A stretch of DNA of 64,000 nucleotides from Streptomyces filamentosus (GTDB lineage Bacteria; Actinomycetota; Actinomycetes; Streptomycetales; Streptomycetaceae), in the NCBI RefSeq assembly GCF_014654895.1, contig NZ_BNBE01000002.1, positions 310,001 to 374,000 of the forward strand, read 5' to 3'. The notes below the pieces were generated by a model. The model was given only the letters and a program-made list of their open reading frames with translations. It ran no database searches and was not told the origin of the DNA. Made by a program: the position numbers and the translations under genes. Positions 1 through 8,403 of the stretch are shown here, one piece after another. Every line of letters starts with the position of its first letter. The first letter of the stretch is position 1.

Positions 1-287
1 AGCCGGGTGTAGTCGTCGGAGAGACCGACCCCGACGTCGACGAGGAGCCTGTCGGCCAGAGCCTCCTCCCCGATCGAACGCAACAGCTCCACGGAGACGT
101 TGCCGGGGGTCGCGTTGACGAGCACTTCCGCCTCCGCAGCCGTCTCCCCCAGCCCCGCCACAGGAAGGCCGAGACCCTCCCGCTCCCCGGGGCGGCGCGA
201 CCCGAGAACGACGTCGTGCCCCGCCCCCTTCCAGCCGAAAGCCAGTGCGCGAGCGACATTTCCAGTACCAAGCAGTCCGATACGCAT
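1..287 (-). CDS. NADPH-dependent F420 reductase-like / NAD(P)-binding oxidoreductase, 3' end outside window
   Basis: The first 95 residues are visible; the C-terminus lies beyond position 1. The protein opens with MRIGLLGTGNVARALAFGWK, a Rossmann beta-alpha-beta with the GxGxxA dinucleotide-binding motif, followed by a second strand ending in LGSRR, where the arginines are typical of NADP preference. VNATPG and VDVGVG further on match the strand-turn pattern of the F420 oxidoreductase / NADP oxidoreductase family. The likely role is hydride transfer between NADPH and F420 or a related cofactor, but the catalytic half is not visible. The ATG is the first in frame. It faces away from the decayed region to its right. 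Confidence 0.75.
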   Translation of the reverse strand, partial: MRIGLLGTGNVARALAFGWKGAGHDVVLGSRRPGEREGLGLPVAGLGETAAEAEVLVNATPGNVSVELLRSIGEEALADRLLVDVGVGLSDDYTR

Positions 288-868
288 GCGGCGAAGCTAT
301 CCCCGCCCGCGCCCCGCCGAATCGGACCACGGCCCCGTCCGCCCCGGCACCAAAGACGTAGTCCCGGGGTCGGGCCGGGCCGAGATCAGAGCACGGGCGC
401 CGGGGCAAGGCTCTTCGTGCAGCTCCCTCGTGCGGGGTGAGGAAGAACGGCCGGGCGATGTCCGGCCGCTGCCGGGGGGTGTGAGGACGTGTCGAAGGAG
501 AGCCGGCCCACGAGCAGGACGTACACGGAAAGGTCTGGCGCCCGTCCGAGGGAGCGCGGCGGCTCCGGTGGTACGTCCTCGTCGGCGGGGTTCCGGGGGC
601 GGTTTTCGTGGAGAGCCGCCTCAGTGGTGTTTCGGCCATCTGTGCCATGAGCCGTTTCCCCGTCCCCGGCGGATCGATGCACACCACACGAACGAGTTTT
701 CGCATGGTTCCGGGGTTCGAACAGCGTCCGAATCCGGTGTGCTCGCTCCGGCGTCCGGTCTCGTTGAGCATTGCGACAGCCTGACTCGATCCACCGGGAG
801 CCTGCGATGCCTCCTCTTCCCCTTCTCCAGCGTCTCGCGCAGGTCCACCGGCCTCGGCGCGGGGCCGG
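288..868. other. gene-poor region before an ABC-transporter remnant
   Basis: About 580 bases between the reductase start and the transporter fragment. Open frames exist on both strands, as expected at this GC content, but their translations are arginine- and proline-rich and resemble no family I recognise. The stretch is probably eroded sequence together with the reductase promoter. Confidence 0.4.
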
Positions 869-1237
869 GAGCGGCGGCGAACGCGGCCTCGGAGTCGGAG
901 CGGCTGCTGTTCGGGGGAAAGCTCACCTACGACCAGGGCTTCGCCGTCCACTCCGACGCCTGGGTGGCGCTGGGGACATGGGAGATGGGCCGGATGCTTC
1001 CCCGGCAGGTCCGGCTCGCCGTCCGGCTCACCCGCGAAGCCGACCGCCGGGCGTTCGGCACGGTCTCGCTGAGCGAGATCGTGCAGGGGGTGACGCGGGC
1101 CGTCTCCCTGATCACGGTCAACTTCCTGCTCGTGGGGGGCCTCGGTCCCGGGAACGTTTCCAGGAGGGTGCGCGCGGCGCTGCCGATGACCGAGGCTGTC
1201 GCCGTCCTGTCGGGGGATCGGCGCGGACTGCCGGTCG
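869..1237 (+). pseudogene. ABC transporter permease/ATPase N-terminal remnant
   Basis: One plus-strand frame encodes a recognisable piece: ERLLFGGKLTYDQGFAVHSD, then WVALGTWEMGRMLPRQVRLA, a charged turn and the hydrophobic segment SLITVNFLLVGGL. This arrangement matches the first membrane-spanning part of the half-transporter ABC exporters common in Streptomyces. No start is attached in the same frame, the sequence loses similarity near 1240, and no Walker motifs or ATPase domain follow. I read it as a truncated relic. The frame continues open to 4575 only because stop codons are rare here. Its assignment rests on recognition of the family pattern and is moderate. Confidence 0.45.
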
Positions 1238-1399
1238 GCTTCGGCCGTGACCGCTCGCATCCTGGATACGAGTTGCAGGCCCGACAGTTCCCCATCCCTT
1301 CGGTTCCGGTCCAACCCGCCCCGCGGACTCGGCGCTCCCGCCGACGACCGGCGACCGACGCCCCACGGGGAGGCACGCCGGCCGTGACCGCTGTGTCCA

Positions 1400-1500
1400 G
1401 TGACCTGTCCCTCCTCTTCGCCTCCTTCTTCTTCGCCTCCCTGTCTCCGTCTTCCGCCTTCCCCTTTTCCGTCCCCCGTTTTCCGCCTCTCCGCTTCCTC
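1400..1500 (+). other. polypyrimidine tract upstream of the triple-NUDIX gene
   Basis: About 100 bases are almost entirely C and T (runs such as CTCCTTCTTCTTCGCCTCC), giving strong strand asymmetry directly upstream of the gene at 1517. It codes for nothing recognisable. It could form an unstructured 5' leader or non-B DNA. Confidence 0.5.
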
Positions 1501-1516
1501 ACCTGCGAGGTCTCAC

Positions 1517-3022
1517 ATGCCGCCCGCACTCACCCGCCTTCGTCCCCTGCTCGCCGCGTACCTGGACCGGAATCCCGGCGAGCGCAGCGCGCTGGCCGGG
1601 CTGTCGGCCGCTCTGGAAGCCGAAGGCGATCCGACCGGCACCACCGCTCTTCCCTCGCACATCACGTGCAGCGCGGTGGTGATCGACCGGCATCAGCGCG
1701 TCCTCCACCTCCGCCCCGAGGAGAGCGGGGGGCTGTTGCTCCGCCCGGGCGGGCCCGTCGAAGCCGCCGACGACACGCCGCTGGCCACGGCCCTGCGGAA
1801 GGTCGAGGAGGAGACGGGGATCGCAGCCTCCTTCCTCGTCCGGACTCCCGAGTTCCGGGACGGGCCGATCGACGTCGGCGTCCACGACGTCGTCCCCCAA
1901 CCGGTGGAGGGCGGGACGGCAGAGACCGAACCGGTGGAGAACCGGCCGGGCCACCGGCACTACGACTTCCGCTTCGTCCTCCGCCTCGCCGACGACGCGC
2001 CCCACCTCGCTCCGCGAGCCGAGGGCGTGGCGGACACGGCCTGGTTGCCGTTCGAGGAGGTGCCTTGCCCGACGCTGAGCGCGAAGCTCACCGCCTCCGC
2101 CGCGGGCGGCGCGATCGTGCCGGTGAACGCCTCCGCGATCGTCCACGACGGCCGCGGCCGGTACCTGCTGCACCTGCGCGACGCCAACAAGCCGTGGATC
2201 TGGGAGCCGGGATGCTGGTCGCTGCTCGGCGGCGGCCGGGAGCCACAGGACCGTACCCTGCGCGACACGATCGTCCGCGAACTGTCGGAGGAGGCCGGCC
2301 TCACCGTCGCCGGTCTCGAACCGTACGCGGTCGAGAACGTCACCGGCACCGACGGCACCCGGGTGCCGATCCAGCTGTTCACCGGCCTGTGGAGCGGCGA
2401 CCCGAACCGGCTGCGCCTGACCGAGGGCGTGATGCTCGCCTGGGTGACGCCCGAGAAGTTCCCGCACATGACGATGCTGGGGACCACCCGGGCCCTGCTG
2501 GAGCGGCACGCCGCAGAGCACCCCGCGTCCGGGGAGGAGCCGTCGGCCGACGGACCGGGCCCGGCGGCGGAGCCGTCGGGGAGGCTGCTGCACGTCGTGG
2601 GCGTCCACCTCTATCTGGAACGCGACGACCGGGTCCTGCTGGGGCTCCGGCATCCGGATTCGGCGTACGCGGGCAGGACGTGGCACGTGCTGGCGGGGCA
2701 CTGCGAGGCGGAGACCGCGACCGAGTGCCTGGTGAGGGAGGCGTACGAGGAAGCGGGGCTGGTGATCGACCCGGCCGACGTCGAACTCGTCCACACCGTG
2801 CACCTGCGGGAGCGGCCCGCACCGTCCCCGCCCCGCCTCCAGCTCTTCTTCCGGGCCAGGCGGTGGGAGGGCACCCCCGAACTGCGGGAGCCGGACAAGT
2901 GCCTCGCCTGGCAGTGGTGGAACGCCGAGGACCTGCCGGAGCCGATCGTCCCGTACGCCCGCGCCGCGATCGAGGGCATCCGGGCGGGACGCACGTACAC
3001 CGAGGGGGAGTGGGTGCGGTGA
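1517..3022 (+). CDS. triple-NUDIX-domain hydrolase
   Basis: A 501-residue protein with three consecutive NUDIX folds, near residues 45-200, 205-335 and 350-490. Three NUDIX boxes are visible: GGPVEAAD...ALRKVEEETG (about 78-102), GGREPQDR...VRELSEEAG (238-262) and AGHCEAET...VREAYEEAG (392-416). The second and third carry the full REUxEExG metal-binding core. The first has RK where RE is expected, so it may be weak or structural. NUDIX enzymes hydrolyse nucleoside diphosphates linked to another moiety; the substrate cannot be told here. The ATG is chosen because similarity begins directly after it. It heads a plus-strand run of NUDIX, HIT and nuclease genes. A single chain with three NUDIX domains is unusual. 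Confidence 0.85.
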   Translation: MPPALTRLRPLLAAYLDRNPGERSALAGLSAALEAEGDPTGTTALPSHITCSAVVIDRHQRVLHLRPEESGGLLLRPGGPVEAADDTPLATALRKVEEETGIAASFLVRTPEFRDGPIDVGVHDVVPQPVEGGTAETEPVENRPGHRHYDFRFVLRLADDAPHLAPRAEGVADTAWLPFEEVPCPTLSAKLTASAAGGAIVPVNASAIVHDGRGRYLLHLRDANKPWIWEPGCWSLLGGGREPQDRTLRDTIVRELSEEAGLTVAGLEPYAVENVTGTDGTRVPIQLFTGLWSGDPNRLRLTEGVMLAWVTPEKFPHMTMLGTTRALLERHAAEHPASGEEPSADGPGPAAEPSGRLLHVVGVHLYLERDDRVLLGLRHPDSAYAGRTWHVLAGHCEAETATECLVREAYEEAGLVIDPADVELVHTVHLRERPAPSPPRLQLFFRARRWEGTPELREPDKCLAWQWWNAEDLPEPIVPYARAAIEGIRAGRTYTEGEWVR

Positions 3023-3146
3023 GCTCGTCCGGAAGGCGGCGGATGCGGCGGGTACTGACGTCCGCCCCGGTCCGTCTCCGCTCGTCGACACGCTGCCGTC
3101 CAGCCACACACGCAGCAGCCCTGGCCGACCTCCATCAATCCCCCGC

Positions 3147-3186
3147 CAGTTCCCATCAGTTCCCTTCAGTTCCCACCAGTCCCCTG
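3147..3186 (+). repeat. four 10-bp direct repeats (CAGTTCCCAT type)
   Basis: Four consecutive 10-base units, CAGTTCCCAT, CAGTTCCCTT, CAGTTCCCAC and CAGTCCCCTG, lie 28 bases before the ATG at 3214. The exact helical period puts every copy on the same DNA face. This spacing is like activator sites of the SARP type, but no regulator of that kind lies nearby. Confidence 0.6.
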
Positions 3187-3213
3187 AAGCCTTCGCTTCG
3201 AACGGAGTTGCTC

Positions 3214-4575
3214 ATGCGTCACGCTCACGAAGCACTTCCCCCGGCCGTTCCCGGCGCCGCGTCTCCGGCCGGCTGGCCGGAGGACTTCCCGGCGCGCGTC
3301 GCCGGGGACGGATGCCCGATGTGCCGCGACGACCACGCCTCGGACGACATCGGCCGGGGCGTCCTGCTGCGCCGTGGTGAGGTCGCCGACGCCTACCTGT
3401 GGCGACAGGGGTGCGTGCGGGGCTACTGCGTGCTGATCCACCGCGGTCCTCCGCACGTGGCCGAGCCCACGGACCTGTCCGAGGCCGACGCCGCCGCCTA
3501 CTGGCGCGACACGCTCGCTCTCGGCAGGGCCCTGACGGCGTTCTACAAGCCGCTGAAGATGAACTACTCCACCCTCGGCAACGCCGTGCCCCACCTGCAC
3601 TCGCACGTCTTCCCCCGCCACGGGGAGGGCGACCCGGCACCCGGGGGACCGATGCCGTGGAAGTTTCTCAGCGAGGGGCGCCAGGAGGAGGAGAGGTTCC
3701 TGGCCGACGCGGCCGCACTGCGCGTGCTGCTGCGGCAGGAGCCGGCGGCCGAGACGGACGAGGAGCCCGAAGACATGTTCCACGCCGCCGCGCCTCACTA
3801 CGCCCTCCACCGTCCCGGACTTCCCGACGAAGCGGTCCGCCTCCTCGCGGACGCGGTGGAGGGGATCGAACGGCCCGCACTGCTCGACCTCGGCACCGGG
3901 ACCGGGCAGGTACCGGCCGCCCTCCTGCCGGCCGTCCCCCGCATCGGCCGTATGGACCTGGTCGACTCCAGCCGCAGCATGCTGGCCGAGGCCGCCGGGA
4001 TGCTCGCCCCGTTCCTGGCGGGTCGTGACGTCCACTTCCACCCGGTGACCGCCCAGGACTTCGCGCCGCCCCACGACGGCTACCGGGCCGACCTGGTCAC
4101 CTGTGCGCGGGCCGCCCACTGGATGGACCTCCCGAAGGTCATGGCGACGGCCGACCGGGTCACCGCGCCCACGGCCGTCGTCGCGATCATGGGGGACGGC
4201 AGCCTGTGGACCTGCGAGGCGCCGTGGACCGTGGAGCTGCGCGCCCTCGTCCAGTCCTACCTCGGCGCCGCACGCCGGGCGGGCACCTCCCTCTACGAGG
4301 AACCGGTCCGCCCCCACGAGGACGTCCTCGCCGAGTCGGCGTTCGGCGAGGTCTCCACGTACCGCTTCCCGGTCCGCCGGACCTGGACGCCCGAGCGGGT
4401 CCTCGGATATCTGCGGAGCAGCAGTTTCGCGGGCGCGGCGCAGTTCGCGGAGCGGCACGCCGACTTCGAGGGCGAGGCCCGGCTGCTGCTGGAGCGGCAC
4501 GCCGCCGGGGCCGGGCTCGTCGAGGAGGCGGTGTTCACCGTGCTGCTCGCGCGGCGTCCGGGCGGGTCCCTGTGA
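3214..4575 (+). CDS. HIT-domain / class I SAM methyltransferase fusion
   Basis: A 453-residue protein. The N-terminal half is a HIT nucleotide hydrolase or transferase domain: a CPMC pair near residue 32, then HLHSHVF near residue 126, the HxHxHxx catalytic triad. After a short acidic linker the C-terminal half starts with LLDLGTGTGQVP near 223, a class I methyltransferase motif I, followed by MDLVDSS, the acidic end of strand 2 that contacts SAM ribose. HIT proteins act on AMP- or dinucleoside-type substrates; the methyl acceptor is unknown. The ATG follows an AACGGAGTTG ribosome-binding site. The stop overlaps the next start as GTGA, so the two genes are probably translationally coupled. 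Confidence 0.85.
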   Translation: MRHAHEALPPAVPGAASPAGWPEDFPARVAGDGCPMCRDDHASDDIGRGVLLRRGEVADAYLWRQGCVRGYCVLIHRGPPHVAEPTDLSEADAAAYWRDTLALGRALTAFYKPLKMNYSTLGNAVPHLHSHVFPRHGEGDPAPGGPMPWKFLSEGRQEEERFLADAAALRVLLRQEPAAETDEEPEDMFHAAAPHYALHRPGLPDEAVRLLADAVEGIERPALLDLGTGTGQVPAALLPAVPRIGRMDLVDSSRSMLAEAAGMLAPFLAGRDVHFHPVTAQDFAPPHDGYRADLVTCARAAHWMDLPKVMATADRVTAPTAVVAIMGDGSLWTCEAPWTVELRALVQSYLGAARRAGTSLYEEPVRPHEDVLAESAFGEVSTYRFPVRRTWTPERVLGYLRSSSFAGAAQFAERHADFEGEARLLLERHAAGAGLVEEAVFTVLLARRPGGSL

Positions 4576-6662
4576 GCGGCGGCCGGCACGCGGTGCCGGT
4601 CGACGTGCACCTCCTCGCGGTCCGGGAGGGGAAGAACGGTTCGGAGGTGCTGCTGTCGCGCCGCGCGGGTGGCGTCTACGCGGCGGGACTGTGGCACCTG
4701 CCGTCCGGGCACGTGGACGGCCCCTTCGAGGACGTCGTCACCGCGCTGGTCCGGGAGACGGCCGAGGAGACCGGTCTCGTCGTGGATCCCGCCGACGTGC
4801 GCGCCGCGGTCACCGTCCACCACCGCGCGCCCTCCGGGAGCGCCCGGATCGGGATCCTGTTCGAGGTGCGGCGCTGGTCCGGTACGCCGGAGATCCGGGA
4901 GCCGGACGTGTGCGACGGGATGGACTGGTTCCCGTTCGACGTGCTGCCGGACCCGATGGTGGCGTACTGCCGTGCCGGACTGGACGCGTACCGGGCCGGT
5001 GCCGGGGTCGCGCTGCACTTCCAGGAGCCGGATGACCCGATCGGGTACGACTGCGATCCGGCGCTCGACAGGCTCCGCCTCGTCCCAGGGATCGGGGCTG
5101 GGGCTGGGGCTGCCGAGCGCGGACCGGGCGCGGCCGTGAAGGGCTTCGCCGAGCGCGCGGTCGGTCGCGTCGCCGCGTGGACGGACGTGTCCTGGGCCCG
5201 GGAGAACAGCCGGGTCTGGCAGGCGCGCGGTGCGGCGGGCGGTACGTGGTTCGTGAAGGTCCACCAGAACGAGGAGTTCCATCGGCGCGAGGTGGCGGCG
5301 CTCCGCGGCTGGGTTCCCGGACTGGGCGGCGCCGGGCCGCGCCTCGTGGCCGCCGCCCCGGAGTCGCGGGCGATCGTGGTGACGGCCGTCGAGGGACGGC
5401 CCCTGCACGGGATGGTGCTGACCGGCGCCGAGGAACGTGCGGTGTTCGAGGCGATCGGTGCTCTCGCGGCTCGCGTCCACGCCTCTCCTCTCGCCCTTCA
5501 TGAAGTGGCGGGCGGCGGTGCGCCCGCAGGGCCGTACGACCGGATGGAACGCCGACTGGAGGCGGCGCGGGCATTGCTGGAGCCGGGCGACGAGGAGCGT
5601 GTCCGTGGGGCCGTCGCCATGGCCCAGGCTTCCGGCCCGCTCGCGCCGGTGGTGACCCACGGTGATCTGCAGCTGCGCAATCTCCTCCTCGGCGCCGACG
5701 GCACGGTGCGCGTCATCGACTTCGCACGCAGTGAACCCCAGCCGCGCGTACGGGACTTCGTCCGCTTTCTCGACCGCTTCGAGGACCGCGAGGACCTGGC
5801 CACCGCTTTCTTCACCGGCTACGGCCGACGGCCGACCCCCGCGGAGGAGGCGCATCTGGTCGCGGGCGCGGCCCTGGACGCGGTCTCCGGCATCGCTTTC
5901 GGGACGCGGACCGGGGATCCGGAACTCGTCGAACGGGGCCGCCGCACCCTCACCCGCCTCGCCACCGGCAGCGTCCGGCCCGGCGCCCTCCTCTCGGCCG
6001 GCACGCTCCCACGGCCCGGGGTTCCCCACCCGGCCGGCACGCTCCCACCGGCCCACGGCGCCGAGCCGATCGCCCTGGTCCCGTCCGGCACGGACGCACG
6101 TCGGCATCGTGACGGGCACCTTCCGGCAGCCGTCCTCCCCTCGAAAGCCGCCCCCGTCAGCGCTCCCCCGCCCGCGGGCATCCTCGTCCGTGCCTGCGCG
6201 GTCATCACCAACGCGGACGAGCTCTGCCTCATCCATCGCCGGCGGCCGACAGGAGACCAGTACTCCCTGCCCGGCGGCCTGCGGCACCTCGGCGAGAGCA
6301 CGACGGACGCCCTCGTACGCGAGCTGGCGGAGGAATTGGGGTTCGACGCCCTCAAGACACCGGAGCCGCCCGTGCTGCGATGGGTCCAGTACCAGCGCAC
6401 CACCCGTCCCCGAACACCAGGCCTGTTCGAGCGGCTCCATCTCGTCCACACCCTCACCGTGCCCGACAGCGACCGCGCCCTGATCGCCACGACCGAGCAG
6501 GACGCGGACGACGGCGCCCGGGTCGTGTGGATCCCCGTCGGCCAGGCCGCGGGCCTCCACCTCTACCCCGCCGTCGGCGCCGTGCTCACCGGCCTTTCCG
6601 GCCCGCCGGACGAGCCCGTCGAACTGCCGGCGATGGTGGACGGGCCCTACGTATGGCGGTGA
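4572..6662 (+). CDS. NUDIX - aminoglycoside phosphotransferase-like - NUDIX fusion
   Basis: A 696-residue three-part protein starting at a GTG that overlaps the previous stop. Residues about 10-150 form NUDIX 1, with box SGHVDGPFEDVVTALVRETA continuing EETG at 45-68. Residues about 180-480 form an APH/choline-kinase fold: THGDLQLRN near 362 is the HxDxxxxN catalytic loop and VIDFAR is the metal-binding DFx motif. After a proline-rich linker, NUDIX 2 occupies about 540-680 with box GGLRHLGES...LVRELAEELG. The kinase part probably phosphorylates a small hydroxylated molecule while the NUDIX parts hydrolyse nucleotide derivatives. The last bases overlap the downstream exonuclease gene. I know of no characterised protein with this architecture. 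Confidence 0.85.
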   Translation: MSGGRHAVPVDVHLLAVREGKNGSEVLLSRRAGGVYAAGLWHLPSGHVDGPFEDVVTALVRETAEETGLVVDPADVRAAVTVHHRAPSGSARIGILFEVRRWSGTPEIREPDVCDGMDWFPFDVLPDPMVAYCRAGLDAYRAGAGVALHFQEPDDPIGYDCDPALDRLRLVPGIGAGAGAAERGPGAAVKGFAERAVGRVAAWTDVSWARENSRVWQARGAAGGTWFVKVHQNEEFHRREVAALRGWVPGLGGAGPRLVAAAPESRAIVVTAVEGRPLHGMVLTGAEERAVFEAIGALAARVHASPLALHEVAGGGAPAGPYDRMERRLEAARALLEPGDEERVRGAVAMAQASGPLAPVVTHGDLQLRNLLLGADGTVRVIDFARSEPQPRVRDFVRFLDRFEDREDLATAFFTGYGRRPTPAEEAHLVAGAALDAVSGIAFGTRTGDPELVERGRRTLTRLATGSVRPGALLSAGTLPRPGVPHPAGTLPPAHGAEPIALVPSGTDARRHRDGHLPAAVLPSKAAPVSAPPPAGILVRACAVITNADELCLIHRRRPTGDQYSLPGGLRHLGESTTDALVRELAEELGFDALKTPEPPVLRWVQYQRTTRPRTPGLFERLHLVHTLTVPDSDRALIATTEQDADDGARVVWIPVGQAAGLHLYPAVGAVLTGLSGPPDEPVELPAMVDGPYVWR

Positions 6663-7312
6663 TCGACCCTCGCTTCGACGAGACGACCTTCATCGTGATC
6701 GACTTCGAAGGGCTCACTCCGGCGGGCAGGCCGGCCGAACCGGTCGAGGTCGCGGCACTGGCCTTGCGCCCTGAGCACGGACGGCTGGTCGAGACCGGCC
6801 GGTTCGAGGAGCTGATCCGGCCGCCCGCCGACGTGCCGGTGACGGCGATGGACGTCCGCCTCAAGGGCATCACCGAACGGATGCTCGCCCCCGGAGCCCC
6901 TGCCTCCGTGGTGATGGCGCGACTCGACGCCGGCCTGCCCGCGTCACCGTGTCGTCTGGTGGCCCACCACGCTTCGACCGAGGCCGGGATCATCGCCCGC
7001 CAGGCGGAACCCTGTCCGAGGCTCGCGGCGATCCCGCTGCTGGACACACTCCGACTGGCCAAGGCGACCGTCCCCGGCCTCAGCTCCTATCGGCTGGACA
7101 GCCTGCTCGCCCACTACGGCATTCCCCGGCCCGCCGGACGGCACCGCGCAATGCCGGACGTCGAAGTCACCGCCCAGCTTCTGGTCAGGTTGCTGGCGGA
7201 CGGGGAGCGGGACGGGCGGCGGCGCACCCTGCCGGAGCTGGACATGACCGCCGGAGTGCGGCCCAAGCGGTCGTCTTCGGCTCCTGAGGGGGAGCAGTCT
7301 TGCCTGTTCTGA
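6653..7312 (+). CDS. DEDDh-family 3'-5' exonuclease
   Basis: 219 residues. VIDFEG near residue 16 supplies the first Asp and Glu of the DEDDh set; HHASTEAG near 102 corresponds to the HNAxxD block, with Glu replacing the usual Asp; HRAMPDVE near 165 is the HxAxxD motif with catalytic His and last Asp. This is the pattern of DNA polymerase III epsilon-like and ribonuclease T-like exonucleases, which remove nucleotides from 3' ends. The ATG overlaps the previous gene by 10 bases, so it belongs to the same transcription unit. The C-terminal 25 residues are basic and disordered. The Asp-to-Glu change could reduce activity. Confidence 0.8.
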   Translation: MAVIDPRFDETTFIVIDFEGLTPAGRPAEPVEVAALALRPEHGRLVETGRFEELIRPPADVPVTAMDVRLKGITERMLAPGAPASVVMARLDAGLPASPCRLVAHHASTEAGIIARQAEPCPRLAAIPLLDTLRLAKATVPGLSSYRLDSLLAHYGIPRPAGRHRAMPDVEVTAQLLVRLLADGERDGRRRTLPELDMTAGVRPKRSSSAPEGEQSCLF

Positions 7313-7554
7313 CTCCGCCCTCGATACGAGAACACGAACCGCGCTGCGCTGGATCGAACGGGGCCCGGACCAGCGACAGGACCGCCAGGGGCCATAAAGG
7401 AACAGCCAGAACGGGAAATCGGCGTCGACCGTGTTGTTCCTGCCCGGCGGTATCGGCGGTCTGGTGTGCGCATCCGCCTGGGGGCTTCGATCCCACGGCG
7501 GCCGGGAAGGGTCACCTCCGTTCCGTCCGCGGACTTCGAGGAGGCCCTTACGCG

Positions 7555-8334
7555 ATGAACGGCCCGTCCATGCCTTCGCTGATGGGAGTGTTCGCGCACC
7601 CGGACGACGAGAGCCTCCTGGCCGGCGGTGTGCTGGCGCAGCACCGTGCCGCCGGGGCGCGTACGAGTGTCGTCACCGCCACCTGGGCGCCGGGGAGCCG
7701 CCGGGCGCCGGAGCTCGCCGCCGCCCTCGACGTGCTGGGGGCGGGCCCTCCGCGTCTGCTCGGTTACGGGGACGCGCGCGATCCCGAGGCGGCTCCGGGG
7801 CGGCCTCGGCTCGTCGACGCGCCTCTGAACGAGGTCGTCGGCCGTCTCGTCGCCGAGCTGCGCGACTTCAGGCCCGAGGTCGTCGTCACCCACGACGAGG
7901 TCGGACAGCTGACGGGGCACCCCGACCACGTACGGACACACCAGGTCGTCCTGCTCGCCGTCAAAGCCTCCGGGCACGCCCATCTGTACCCCGAGACAGG
8001 CCCGCCGTGGCGGCCGGCGGCCCTGTACGCGGCCACCCACTCCACGTCGGGCGCGGGCCTGCTCGGCCCGCTGCTGGAGCGCGTGGGCAAGAGCGTCCTC
8101 GCGGTCGACGACGCGTACGTGACCGCGCATGTCGACGTCACACCGTGGATCGGCGTCAAGTGGCGGGCGATCCTCGCGCATCGCGGCGAGGTCGCGCGCG
8201 AGCGGCCCCTGCCCGGTGTCCTCGCCCGTCTCCCGGCGGCCGACCGTCACCGGATCCTCCGGTCCGAGCAGTTCACCAGGATCGGCCTCGGCCCGGCCCC
8301 GGCCCCGGCCGTCGCGGACCGGCTCGTCGTCTGA
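7555..8334 (+). CDS. PIG-L family N-acetylglucosaminyl deacetylase-like hydrolase
   Basis: 259 residues. AHPDDES at 14-20 is the zinc-binding and catalytic signature of the PIG-L/MshB/Mca family, and HPDHVRTHQ near 121 supplies the second metal ligand set. Members remove acyl groups from GlcNAc-containing molecules such as mycothiol precursors, antibiotic intermediates and GlcNAc-inositol. It lies 240 bases after the exonuclease, so it probably has its own promoter. Its position between NUDIX genes suggests a sugar-nucleotide or pseudo-sugar substrate, which is inference. The start was set at the ATG just ahead of the conserved first strand. Confidence 0.85.
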   Translation: MNGPSMPSLMGVFAHPDDESLLAGGVLAQHRAAGARTSVVTATWAPGSRRAPELAAALDVLGAGPPRLLGYGDARDPEAAPGRPRLVDAPLNEVVGRLVAELRDFRPEVVVTHDEVGQLTGHPDHVRTHQVVLLAVKASGHAHLYPETGPPWRPAALYAATHSTSGAGLLGPLLERVGKSVLAVDDAYVTAHVDVTPWIGVKWRAILAHRGEVARERPLPGVLARLPAADRHRILRSEQFTRIGLGPAPAPAVADRLVV

Positions 8335-8403
8335 CCGGCCGGCCGTGCCCCGACATGACGCGCCGCGCCGCGGCATCAGCCCCACCCGCCCATCGGAGAA
8401 ACC

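Noticed and set aside
100..4575. A continuous plus-strand open frame of nearly 1,500 codons
   Set aside because: Only its last part (from 3214) and a short ABC-transporter-like piece are protein-like. The rest is the shadow of the triple-NUDIX gene and non-coding DNA kept open by high GC.
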